Below, piece by piece: positions 1 to 5,227 of a stretch of DNA of 29,179 nucleotides. Source of the DNA: Rikenellaceae bacterium (GTDB lineage Bacteria; Bacteroidota; Bacteroidia; Bacteroidales; UBA932). The translations under genes were made by a program, and so were the position numbers. Location: positions 1 to 29,179 of the forward strand of contig CAAGMI010000226.1 of assembly GCA_900771005.1 (NCBI GenBank). Reading direction: 5' to 3'. Position 1 is the first letter of the stretch. Each line of letters begins with the position of its first letter. The notes under the pieces were generated by a model, which saw nothing but the letters and a program-made list of their open reading frames with translations, was not told the origin of the DNA and made no database searches.

Positions 1-150
1 GTCTAATGTCCATAGAGATCATTGTTTTAAGATTTGTTCGCCGCAAATCTAAAAACCTTCTCTCTCTGGTCCCTTTTTCAATTATTTTCCTGGTGGAATT
101 TTGCGTTACTATTTACATCTATCCGAAAAAATGTGATAAAACTATCAAAA

Positions 151-244
151 ATGTCTACTTTTGTAAAATCAAAACGCGAAAAAACATCACCGATGTCTAC
201 TTCGGTAAATAATTATTAACTAAAAAATTTTTTCGTGTCTACTT
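151..244 (+). repeat. Three ATGTCTACTT repeats at exact 42-base spacing
   Basis: The decamer ATGTCTACTT starts at 151 and 193, and GTGTCTACTT starts at 235, so the period is exactly 42 bases twice. The first two copies stay similar beyond the decamer (both read into a GTAAA stretch). The second is preceded by CATCACCG, which resembles the CATCACCC that precedes ATGTCTA at 12829-12846. Multiple spaced copies of a short motif are known at the ends of IS21-family elements, so this may be an old element end. A regulatory array is the alternative. Confidence 0.6.
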
Positions 245-297
245 CTCGCGCGCGGTACAACGCTCCGCTTCGGCGCAAGAATGCTCATTGCATTTTA

Positions 298-372
298 TGC
301 AGTTTCTCTCTCAACAAGTCCGGAAATAGTGCAGTTTTCATTATGGATTTTTCGATTATAGTGCAGTTTCTC
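298..372 (+). repeat. Three TGCAGTTTYTC-like repeats at exact 32-base spacing
   Basis: TGCAGTTTCTC starts at 298, TGCAGTTTTCA at 330 and TGCAGTTTCTC at 362, a period of exactly 32 bases (about three helical turns). The second and third copies are preceded by ATAG, extending the shared core to ATAGTGCAGTTT. The array ends 33 bases before the start codon of the ATPase gene, and its last unit runs into the promoter box at 385-392. Position and phasing suggest operator sites lying on one face of the DNA. The intervening 20 or so bases differ between units. Confidence 0.6.
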
Positions 373-384
373 GGAATGATTTCA

Positions 385-392
385 TATATTTG
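385..392 (+). promoter_or_regulatory. Candidate -7 box (TATATTTG) for the ATPase gene
   Basis: TATATTTG fits the Bacteroidota -7 consensus TAnnTTTG and lies 13 bases before the ATG at 406. No TTG is found 19-20 bases upstream, where the -33 element is expected. That gap is filled by the third repeat of the 32-base array, so the promoter may need an activator bound there. Confidence 0.4.
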
Positions 393-405
393 CATGAACT
401 TATAG

Positions 406-1689
406 ATGAAGCTTATGGATTTATATGAACTTGTAAGAATTCTCAGCGACCAGAAGTCGGAGCTTGGGAAGGTCAATGTTTCAGCGTTGTGTCCGAGGAG
501 GGAGGAGGTTCAGTTCGAGCTCGACAGCGATCTCGCACAGGTTGTCATCGGAGTGAGACGAAGCGGTAAATCAATGCTCTGCCTCAAAGTTCTCAAGGAA
601 TCAGGAAGAAAATTCGGTTATGTGGATTTCGATGACGAGGAACTGGTAGATCTGACCAAGAAGGATTTGAAGACAGTTCTTGAAGCCTCCTACATGGTCT
701 ATGGGGATTTCGATTATCTCTTTCTGGATGAGGTGCAGAACGTGACGGGATGGCATCTTTGGGTGAACAAATTGCTCCGTCAGGGAATCCATATAATCCT
801 TACCGGCTCAAACGCGAAGCTTTTGAGCAGCGACCTTGCAACCCATCTTACCGGCAGGTACAACGAAATCTCCCTATATCCGTTCAGTTTCGAGGAATTC
901 TGCACAATGAAAGGTTTGGACACGAAGGACCTTACTACCAAAAACCAGGCGTTCATAAAGAATGCTTTCGATGAGTATCTGAGGAAGGGCGGCTTCCCGG
1001 AGATCTTCAAACTGAAGAACCAGCGCAAATACATGTCGTCATTGCTGACCGCCATCCTCAGAAAAGATATAGCAAAGCGTTTCCGTGTACGCTATGTGGA
1101 CGCTATGGAGAAGATGGCTAACTATATGATAGACAACTTCTGCCAGGAAGTCGTACCGACTAATCTTGCAGAGAAGTTCAGCTTCGGTTCAGCACATACG
1201 GCGGAAAACTATTATTCATATATGAAGCAGGCATTCCTGTTTCAGGGAATTCACAAATTCTCCTTCAAGAGCGCCCAACGCATCAGAGGAGAAAAGGCAT
1301 ATCTGGTAGATGTCGCCTTCCAGTCCGACAGGGAGGACACACTGACGTCTGATAACCTTGGATTAAGGCTTGAGAATATCGTTTACATCGAACTTCTCCG
1401 GAGGTATAAAGATGAAAACATCAACGTGTTCTATTACAGGGATGATTTCGAGGTTGATTTCATCATTGTTGACAAGACAAAGGTGCTGGAATTGATTCAG
1501 GTGACTCTGAAGATGGACAAGAAATCTACAAGGAATCGTGAGTTTAACGGGCTGAAAAAAGGTGCTGAACTTTTCAAATGCGAAAACCTGACATTGCTAT
1601 CACTTTTAGAACGTGGTGTTGAAGAATACGAAGGGCACAAGATCAACAAACATATGGTTGTTGATTGGCTGCTTGGAAACCTTACGTAG
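406..1689 (+). CDS. AAA-family ATPase with C-terminal DUF4143-like domain
   Basis: A 427-residue ATP-binding protein of the AAA_14/DUF4143 type, a family abundant in Bacteroidota and of unsettled function. The Walker A loop is GVRRSGKS (residues 49-56) and Walker B is FLDE (106-109). A sensor-like ILTGSNAK lies at about 131-138. The C-terminal part, after LRLENIVYIELLRR, carries the EVDFI and LELIQV strands typical of the PD-(D/E)xK-like DUF4143 fold, so a nuclease-like domain is plausible but not shown. The length is normal for the family. The first ATG is used; a second lies three codons in. The gene stands alone on this strand, preceded by a 32-base-period repeat array and followed at once by degraded sequence. 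The start of a second member of the family survives at 2033. I see no substrate or partner. Confidence 0.85.
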   Translation: MKLMDLYELVRILSDQKSELGKVNVSALCPRREEVQFELDSDLAQVVIGVRRSGKSMLCLKVLKESGRKFGYVDFDDEELVDLTKKDLKTVLEASYMVYGDFDYLFLDEVQNVTGWHLWVNKLLRQGIHIILTGSNAKLLSSDLATHLTGRYNEISLYPFSFEEFCTMKGLDTKDLTTKNQAFIKNAFDEYLRKGGFPEIFKLKNQRKYMSSLLTAILRKDIAKRFRVRYVDAMEKMANYMIDNFCQEVVPTNLAEKFSFGSAHTAENYYSYMKQAFLFQGIHKFSFKSAQRIRGEKAYLVDVAFQSDREDTLTSDNLGLRLENIVYIELLRRYKDENINVFYYRDDFEVDFIIVDKTKVLELIQVTLKMDKKSTRNREFNGLKKGAELFKCENLTLLSLLERGVEEYEGHKINKHMVVDWLLGNLT

Positions 1690-1910
1690 AAGAGAAATAT
1701 GAATTCTATCCGGATGATGTTGATTTTCGGGGCAGTGATGACACTGCTTGTGGCGCTTATGCCGAATATCTTGTGGCTGCTCTTTGCGATGCTATCAAAG
1801 TTGATATCGTAAAGACTGACAACAAGGCCGCCCAGGCACGTGTACGTAAAGCAACTCTCAATCTTGAGAAACTTGGCAAAATCTATCGCAAGGAAACTTG
1901 CAAGAAATAA
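1665..1910 (+). pseudogene. Histone H1-like (Hc1-related) protein remnant
   Basis: The last 35 or so codons read NKAAQARVRKATLNLEKLG followed by KIYRKETCKK. This closely resembles the C-terminal half of the small histone H1-like DNA-binding proteins of Bacteroidota, whose hallmark is NKAAGxRARKxxLxLEK. The open frame starts at a TTG inside the upstream ATPase gene and contains no ATG. Its first 45 residues, acidic with three prolines and cysteines, do not look like the family's N-terminus. The simplest reading is a 5'-truncated copy joined near base 1800 to unrelated sequence. A functional short protein from an alternative start cannot be excluded. The basic residues fit nucleoid DNA binding if it is expressed. 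Confidence 0.5.
1699..1812 (+). CDS. Candidate 37-residue membrane peptide
   Basis: An ATG ten bases after the ATPase stop opens a 37-codon frame, in a different phase from the histone-like remnant. It encodes an almost wholly hydrophobic helix (MNSIRMMLIFGAVMTLLVAL, then PNILWLLFAML). A run this hydrophobic is unusual by chance. The frame closes inside the histone-like sequence. It could be the truncated start of a small membrane protein whose rest was lost at the junction near 1800, a genuine micropeptide, or coincidence. I recognise no family. Confidence 0.25.
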   Translation: MNSIRMMLIFGAVMTLLVALMPNILWLLFAMLSKLIS

Positions 1911-1952
1911 GCTAAGGCTAGCAAATTAGATCTTGCCGTTCATCTATTTTTA

Positions 1953-1990
1953 CCCGAAAAATTTTCCGATATTCTCCCGAAAAACTTTCC
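1953..1990 (+). repeat. Direct repeat CCCGAAAAAYTTTCC, two copies
   Basis: CCCGAAAAATTTTCC (1953-1967) and CCCGAAAAACTTTCC (1976-1990) differ at one of 15 positions and start 23 bases apart. They sit just upstream of the promoter box and start codon of the truncated second ATPase gene, as the 32-base array sits upstream of the intact one. A role as operators is inferred from position. Confidence 0.55.
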
Positions 1991-2008
1991 AACAAATGAC
2001 GGTTTTTG

Positions 2009-2016
2009 TACATTTG
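2009..2016 (+). promoter_or_regulatory. Candidate -7 box (TACATTTG) for the truncated ATPase
   Basis: TACATTTG matches TAnnTTTG and lies 16 bases before the ATG at 2033. A -33 TTG is not evident; TTT at 1986-1988 is the nearest. The box is likely still active although the gene it served is gone. Confidence 0.35.
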
Positions 2017-2032
2017 CGAAAATTTGAGTCCT

Positions 2033-2098
2033 ATGTCAGACTATAAACCACGCATAGCGGATGCGCTTTTGCTTATCCGGATAGTGCAATTGTTGTGA
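2033..2098 (+). pseudogene. 5' stub of a second DUF4143-type ATPase
   Basis: An ATG with an upstream promoter box opens MSDYKPRIADALL, which matches the usual N-terminus of one AAA_14/DUF4143 subgroup (xKxRIADxLLxxKL, normally followed by a GPKWCGKT Walker A). After about 13 codons (near base 2070) the match ends, and a stop comes at 2096-2098. The P-loop and all later domains are absent. The break coincides with the end of the opposite-strand toxin stub, so one deletion probably removed both bodies. Confidence 0.6.
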
Positions 2099-2143
2099 TA
2101 CGTTTTCAACCCACTCCTGGGTAAAGCATTCCTTACTTATCAT
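2036..2143 (-). pseudogene. 5' stub of an AbiEii-type toxin
   Basis: An ATG inside the last codons of the antitoxin gene (11-base overlap) opens a 35-residue frame beginning MISKECFTQEWVENVSQQL, then HYPDK. This resembles the start of DUF1814/AbiEii nucleotidyltransferase toxins, which continue into a helix and a KGGTSL-type motif. Here the match ends at HYPDK (about base 2072) and the frame closes at 2036. The nucleotidyltransferase core is missing, so no active toxin is made. The overlap with the antitoxin gene is the normal arrangement of type IV pairs and supports the identification. Confidence 0.6.
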
Positions 2144-2846
2144 CGTCCAATCTTTTTAAATCTGCCTCAAATTCTTCACGAATTCCTCTGCGTCCGGCAT
2201 ACCGGAGAAGAGCACTCCTGTTGATGTTATACAAGTCGGCTGCAGCGGACAGTATATACAGACTCTCTTGGCCTGACAGATAGTCAAGGTCCGGATCCCG
2301 TCTGATATCGATAAGCAATTTTTCCAATGTCGGGACAGGGACACTTCCCACTTTGTTCAGCGGTGCTCCGGAGATTAATTGCTTGACAATAATTGCTGGT
2401 GAGGAGATATCGACATAATCGTAGAACAATTCTTTCGACGGCTTGTGAAACACCTTTTGTCCGGCGTCCTGAAACTTATGGAAAAGTGTCTCTGTCAAAG
2501 ACTTGTCGGCTTCGACATATGTAAGGGCATTGTAGGACAAATGATGCTGTAGCGGTTCAAAGATGTCTCCACCATAGATACAGAAATGCGCGAGAGGATA
2601 TTCTGCTTTCAATGATTCAAAGAGTAGCTTTATATCTTCACTTGGGGAATAATTGAATTTCTGTTTGGATGATTTAGCATACACTCCGTGGCCGATTCGA
2701 GCCAATTCCCCGCGCGATTCCAATTGCACAAGTGCCCAGTTCAGAGAGGTACGGCTGATAGCGTCCGTAGAATCCATCAATTCAGAGCAGGAAAAGCTTT
2801 CTCTTTCTGCCGCATAGCCAAGGACATATGAAGATGCTTTTGTCAT
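2133..2846 (-). CDS. AbiEi-like antitoxin (DUF6577-type), orphan
   Basis: A 237-residue protein with an N-terminal winged-helix region (about residues 1-60, ending GELARIGHGVYAKSS). It is followed by the alpha/beta C-terminal region seen in AbiEi-type antitoxins and the related Bacteroidota family I recall as DUF6577: YVEADKSLTETLFHKF, the KPSKELFYDY segment, an AIIVKQLISGAPLNK strand and a TLEKLLIDI helix. Antitoxins of this kind repress their own promoter through the winged helix and counteract an AbiEii nucleotidyltransferase. The partner gene should follow directly but survives only as a 35-codon stub, so this is an orphan. The frame is intact and a good promoter precedes it, so it is probably still expressed, perhaps as a regulator or against toxins acquired elsewhere. 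The first ATG is used; the family number is from memory. Confidence 0.7.
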   Translation of the reverse strand: MTKASSYVLGYAAERESFSCSELMDSTDAISRTSLNWALVQLESRGELARIGHGVYAKSSKQKFNYSPSEDIKLLFESLKAEYPLAHFCIYGGDIFEPLQHHLSYNALTYVEADKSLTETLFHKFQDAGQKVFHKPSKELFYDYVDISSPAIIVKQLISGAPLNKVGSVPVPTLEKLLIDIRRDPDLDYLSGQESLYILSAAADLYNINRSALLRYAGRRGIREEFEADLKRLDDDK

Positions 2847-2853
2847 AACAATG

Positions 2854-2885
2854 CAAATGTACTATATTTTGTCAATATTTCAAAA
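2854..2885 (-). promoter_or_regulatory. Promoter of the AbiEi-like gene
   Basis: On the minus strand TTTTG (2885-2881) is followed after 19 bases by TACATTTG (2861-2854), matching both elements of the Bacteroidota consensus at the expected spacing. The -7 box ends seven bases before the start codon, leaving a very short leader or none. Confidence 0.65.
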
Positions 2886-2939
2886 TAATGACGCAATTAT
2901 GCAATACTCTTTCTTCTTTAGCCCGTTCGCGAGGAAAAA

Positions 2940-2990
2940 TTAAGAATAAGAATGGCTCTGTTTCATTATTCTTAATCTTTAAAGAATAAT
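2940..2990. repeat. Nested inverted repeats with two alternative pairings
   Basis: TTAAGAATAA (2940-2949) is the perfect reverse complement of TTATTCTTAA (2966-2975). The middle arm ATTATTCTT (2965-2973) can instead pair with AAGAATAAT (2982-2990). Three arms with mutually exclusive pairing resemble an attenuator, but no reading frame on either strand is placed to use it. It lies in the 314-base gap between the antitoxin and DUF2795 genes, where I find no gene. Confidence 0.45.
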
Positions 2991-3013
2991 TCATCATTCA
3001 TTCTCGGGAATCA

Positions 3014-3043
3014 GGCTAAAAAATAGGATAAAAAATAGGCTAA
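3014..3043 (+). repeat. 12-base tandem repeat, two and a half copies
   Basis: GGCTAAAAAATA (3014-3025) is followed directly by GGATAAAAAATA (3026-3037) and then GGCTAA. The last copy runs on as AGGCTAACTT, the same sequence as the right arm of the terminator hairpin at 3117-3130, so the terminator arm may have been duplicated. Confidence 0.5.
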
Positions 3044-3097
3044 CTTATTTTTCCGTCATATTCCCACACGTTCCTACAAAGGGGGTGGTATAAGCAA

Positions 3098-3130
3098 AAA
3101 GTTAGCCTGCATTTCGTGCAGGCTAACTTT
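3098..3130 (-). terminator. Rho-independent terminator of the DUF2795 gene
   Basis: A perfect 14-base inverted repeat (AAAGTTAGCCTGCA at 3098-3111, TGCAGGCTAACTTT at 3117-3130) encloses a five-base loop. Read leftward it ends in a run of T, 30 bases after the stop codon of the gene at 3161-3382. Confidence 0.8.
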
Positions 3131-3160
3131 CAAAGTATTGTAAATCAATAAGTTACAACA

Positions 3161-3382
3161 TCAATACTCTTCTTCGTTGAAGAAGAAGTCTTCTTTGGTA
3201 GGGTAGTCGGGCCAGATGTCCTCGATGGCCTCATAGATCTCACCGTCATCCTCAAGTTCCTGAAGGTTTTCGATAACCTCTTCCGGAGCGCCGGAGCGGT
3301 TCGCATAGTCAATCAGTTCGTCTTTACTTGCCGGCCATGGAGCATCGTCCAGGCTGCTGGCTAATTCTAATGTCCAAAACAT
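3161..3382 (-). CDS. DUF2795 family protein
   Basis: A 73-residue acidic protein starting MFWTLELASSLDDAPWPASK and ending EDFFFNEEEY. The DELIDYANRSGAPEEVIENL core and the EDIWPDYPT motif are those of the DUF2795-type proteins conserved across Bacteroidales. The function is unknown; the family is small, soluble and has no signal peptide. It is a single-gene unit with its own promoter (3403-3431) and terminator (3098-3130), divergent from folE. Base composition is normal for the core genome, so the accessory stretch to the left ends here. Confidence 0.85.
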   Translation of the reverse strand: MFWTLELASSLDDAPWPASKDELIDYANRSGAPEEVIENLQELEDDGEIYEAIEDIWPDYPTKEDFFFNEEEY

Positions 3383-3402
3383 AGCGCAATGTGTTTAGGC
3401 CG

Positions 3403-3431
3403 CAAATATATAGAAAAAAACGAAAGTGCAA
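3403..3431 (-). promoter_or_regulatory. Promoter of the DUF2795 gene
   Basis: On the minus strand TTG (3431-3429) is followed after 18 bases by TATATTTG (3410-3403), a full -7 match with near-ideal spacing. The box ends 20 bases before the start codon. Confidence 0.55.
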
Positions 3432-3442
3432 TTTATTTTGCA

Positions 3443-3450
3443 TATTTTTG
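3443..3450 (+). promoter_or_regulatory. Candidate -7 box (TATTTTTG) for folE
   Basis: TATTTTTG fits TAnnTTTG and lies 25 bases before the folE start. No clear -33 TTG stands at the right distance, so the call rests on the -7 box alone. Confidence 0.35.
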
Positions 3451-3475
3451 TATCAACAATTGATTAACACCGGCT

Positions 3476-4066
3476 ATGGCATATTCCAGAGAGGATTTTT
3501 ACGATAAAGAAGTGACCGCTCAGATAGCGGAACACGTCAAGGAAATACTCCGGTTGATAGGGGAGGACACGGCGCGCGAAGGTCTTTTGAAGACCCCGGA
3601 AAGAGTGGCCAAATCCCTTCAGTTCCTCACGAAAGGACAGGAGGAAGACGGCGTTGCCATCATCAGGTCCGCTATGTTCGAGGAGGAATACAAGCAGATG
3701 GTGCTGGTAAAGGACATAGAACTCTTCTCCACCTGCGAGCACCACATGCTTCCGTTCATCGGCAAGTGCCACGTAGCATATATACCGAACGGGAAGATCA
3801 CCGGACTCAGCAAGATAGCGCGTGCCGTAGAAGCATACGCCCGCAGGCTGCAGGTGCAGGAAAGGCTCACGGTACAGATACGTGACTGCATCCAGGAGGC
3901 GCTGCAGCCGATAGGAGTGGCGGTTGTCATCGAAGCCAGCCATACCTGTATGCAGATCCGCGGAGTGGAGAAATCAAACGCAATCACGACAACCTCCGCA
4001 TTCAGCGGGATATTCCTGAAGGATGAGCGCACCCGTAATGAATTCCTCCAACTCATCAAGAAATAA
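3476..4066 (+). CDS. folE: GTP cyclohydrolase I (FolE)
   Basis: This enzyme converts GTP to 7,8-dihydroneopterin triphosphate, the first step of tetrahydrofolate (and pterin) synthesis, in the cytoplasm. The 196 residues match the family's usual length. The N-terminal helices are followed by the KTPERVAK motif (39-46). The zinc site is visible as CEHH (Cys87, with His90 in the usual ligand position) and the later Cys158 in HTCMQIRGV. The substrate-binding GLSKIARAVEAYARRLQVQE segment is complete. The ATG at 3476 gives the normal N-terminus. The stop codon abuts the ATG of the next gene, so the two are almost certainly co-translated. Confidence 0.97.
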   Translation: MAYSREDFYDKEVTAQIAEHVKEILRLIGEDTAREGLLKTPERVAKSLQFLTKGQEEDGVAIIRSAMFEEEYKQMVLVKDIELFSTCEHHMLPFIGKCHVAYIPNGKITGLSKIARAVEAYARRLQVQERLTVQIRDCIQEALQPIGVAVVIEASHTCMQIRGVEKSNAITTTSAFSGIFLKDERTRNEFLQLIKK

Positions 4067-5227
4067 ATGATATCACTTTATCCAATCACGTCAGGCCTTC
4101 ACGCCGAGGCAGCAGTCAATCCGGGAGAAGAAAGGTTCATTCTTGACATAGAGAACGAACTGGGAGAGAATTTTTCGATCAGCGAAAGTTTTGACGGTTT
4201 CGGGAAGAATGGACTCAGCCTGATCTATGTCCGCACAGGCGGCACGGAAAGCATATTCAAGACTCTGGATCCTGACGGGCCGATATACCTTCTCACCAGC
4301 GGGAAAAGCAACTCCCTCGCGGCATCGATGGAAATACTTTCCTACTTGCATCGAAACGGCAGGGAAGGGGAAATAATCCACGGTACCGCCCGAAAGATTG
4401 CCGGGAGGATAAAGGAAATCATGACCGGGCAGGAACCCGCCGGTCTTGGCGGAGAAGGGGGGAGCGCATTCATCCGGCCGCTGCCTGCTGTGGATTTGTC
4501 GGGACAGAAGGCCGGCGTCATCGGAACGCCTTCCGACTGGCTTATATCCAGTGATGTGGATTACTCGAAGGCAAAAGAAAAATTCGGCCTCAGACTGGTG
4601 GATATACCGATGGAAGAACTCCTTGACGAGATGAAATCCTTCCGCGGTGACACCCGCAGCTTCGACGGCTCGGTCGCCATATATGAAGCGCTCAAGCGGA
4701 TAGTTGAAAGGCATAGCCTCACTGCTCTCACGATACGCTGTTTCGACCTGCTGGATACCTTGCACAATACAGGCTGCCTTGCACTTGCAAGACTCAATTC
4801 GGAGGGTATTCCCGCAAGCTGCGAAGGCGACATCCCCGCTCTACTCTCCATGATGATTGCACACCGGCTCACCGGCTGCCCGGGGTTCCAGTGCAACCTT
4901 TCCCGGATTGACGGGGACGAACTGCTGTTCGCACACTGCACCGTGCCTCTGACAATGGTGAGCAGCTACAAGTACGCGACTCATTTCGAAAGCGGACTCG
5001 GCACGGCCATAAAGGGAGAAATAAAAACCGGTCCGGCGACTGTCTTCAAAGTATCCCCTGACCTCGAATCAATGGTCTCGCTGCCTTGCCGCATAGAGCG
5101 GAATGAGAACGAGTCCAACCTTTGCCGTACGCAGATTATCGTAAACTGTCCCGGCGCCGAGAATTATTTCCTCCGCTCCTCCCTTGCCAACCACCACATC
5201 ATCGTCCCCGGAGAAATTGTTTTCTAG
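4067..5227 (+). CDS. COG2407-type (L-fucose/L-arabinose isomerase-like) protein
   Basis: A 386-residue cytoplasmic protein with the layout of the L-fucose isomerase-like family. An N-terminal Rossmann-like part includes GPIYLLTSGKSNS. The C-terminal catalytic-type half has ALTIRCFDLLD, GIPASCEGDIPALLSMMI (the conserved CEGD segment), FAHCTVPLTM, HFESGLGTAI and the final SLANHHIIVPGE. Known members isomerise aldoses and ketoses using a divalent metal; the substrate here cannot be told. The ATG follows the folE stop with no spacer, implying translational coupling and perhaps a pterin- or cofactor-related role rather than sugar catabolism. The 3' end meets the opposite radical SAM gene so that both stops share the tetranucleotide CTAG. 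Confidence 0.75.
   Translation: MISLYPITSGLHAEAAVNPGEERFILDIENELGENFSISESFDGFGKNGLSLIYVRTGGTESIFKTLDPDGPIYLLTSGKSNSLAASMEILSYLHRNGREGEIIHGTARKIAGRIKEIMTGQEPAGLGGEGGSAFIRPLPAVDLSGQKAGVIGTPSDWLISSDVDYSKAKEKFGLRLVDIPMEELLDEMKSFRGDTRSFDGSVAIYEALKRIVERHSLTALTIRCFDLLDTLHNTGCLALARLNSEGIPASCEGDIPALLSMMIAHRLTGCPGFQCNLSRIDGDELLFAHCTVPLTMVSSYKYATHFESGLGTAIKGEIKTGPATVFKVSPDLESMVSLPCRIERNENESNLCRTQIIVNCPGAENYFLRSSLANHHIIVPGEIVF

Larger units (their letters stand above)
1..405. other. AT-rich leader region without a convincing gene
   Basis: No reading frame here looks like a protein; the short frames are AT-rich, lysine- and isoleucine-rich and match nothing I recognise. The content is two arrays of short, regularly spaced repeats (listed separately), a GC-rich patch at about 247-285, and a promoter-like box before the ATPase gene. 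The mix of repeats and low-GC DNA suggests the edge of a mobile or formerly mobile element, but no transposase gene is visible. Confidence 0.6.

Noticed and set aside
6..219. Open frames of 61-68 codons at the left edge
   Set aside because: Composition is that of AT-rich non-coding DNA, the two frames overlap, and neither shows a domain, a signal peptide or a plausible upstream signal. The 42-base repeats run through them.
298..372. Possible CRISPR array because of regular 32-base spacing
   Set aside because: The conserved core is only about 11 bases, there are just three units, and no cas genes are near. The array is better explained as regulatory repeats.
4091..4765. Long minus-strand frame antisense to the COG2407 gene
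   Set aside because: It is the shadow of a GC-rich gene with clear family motifs on the plus strand; the translation lacks any domain.
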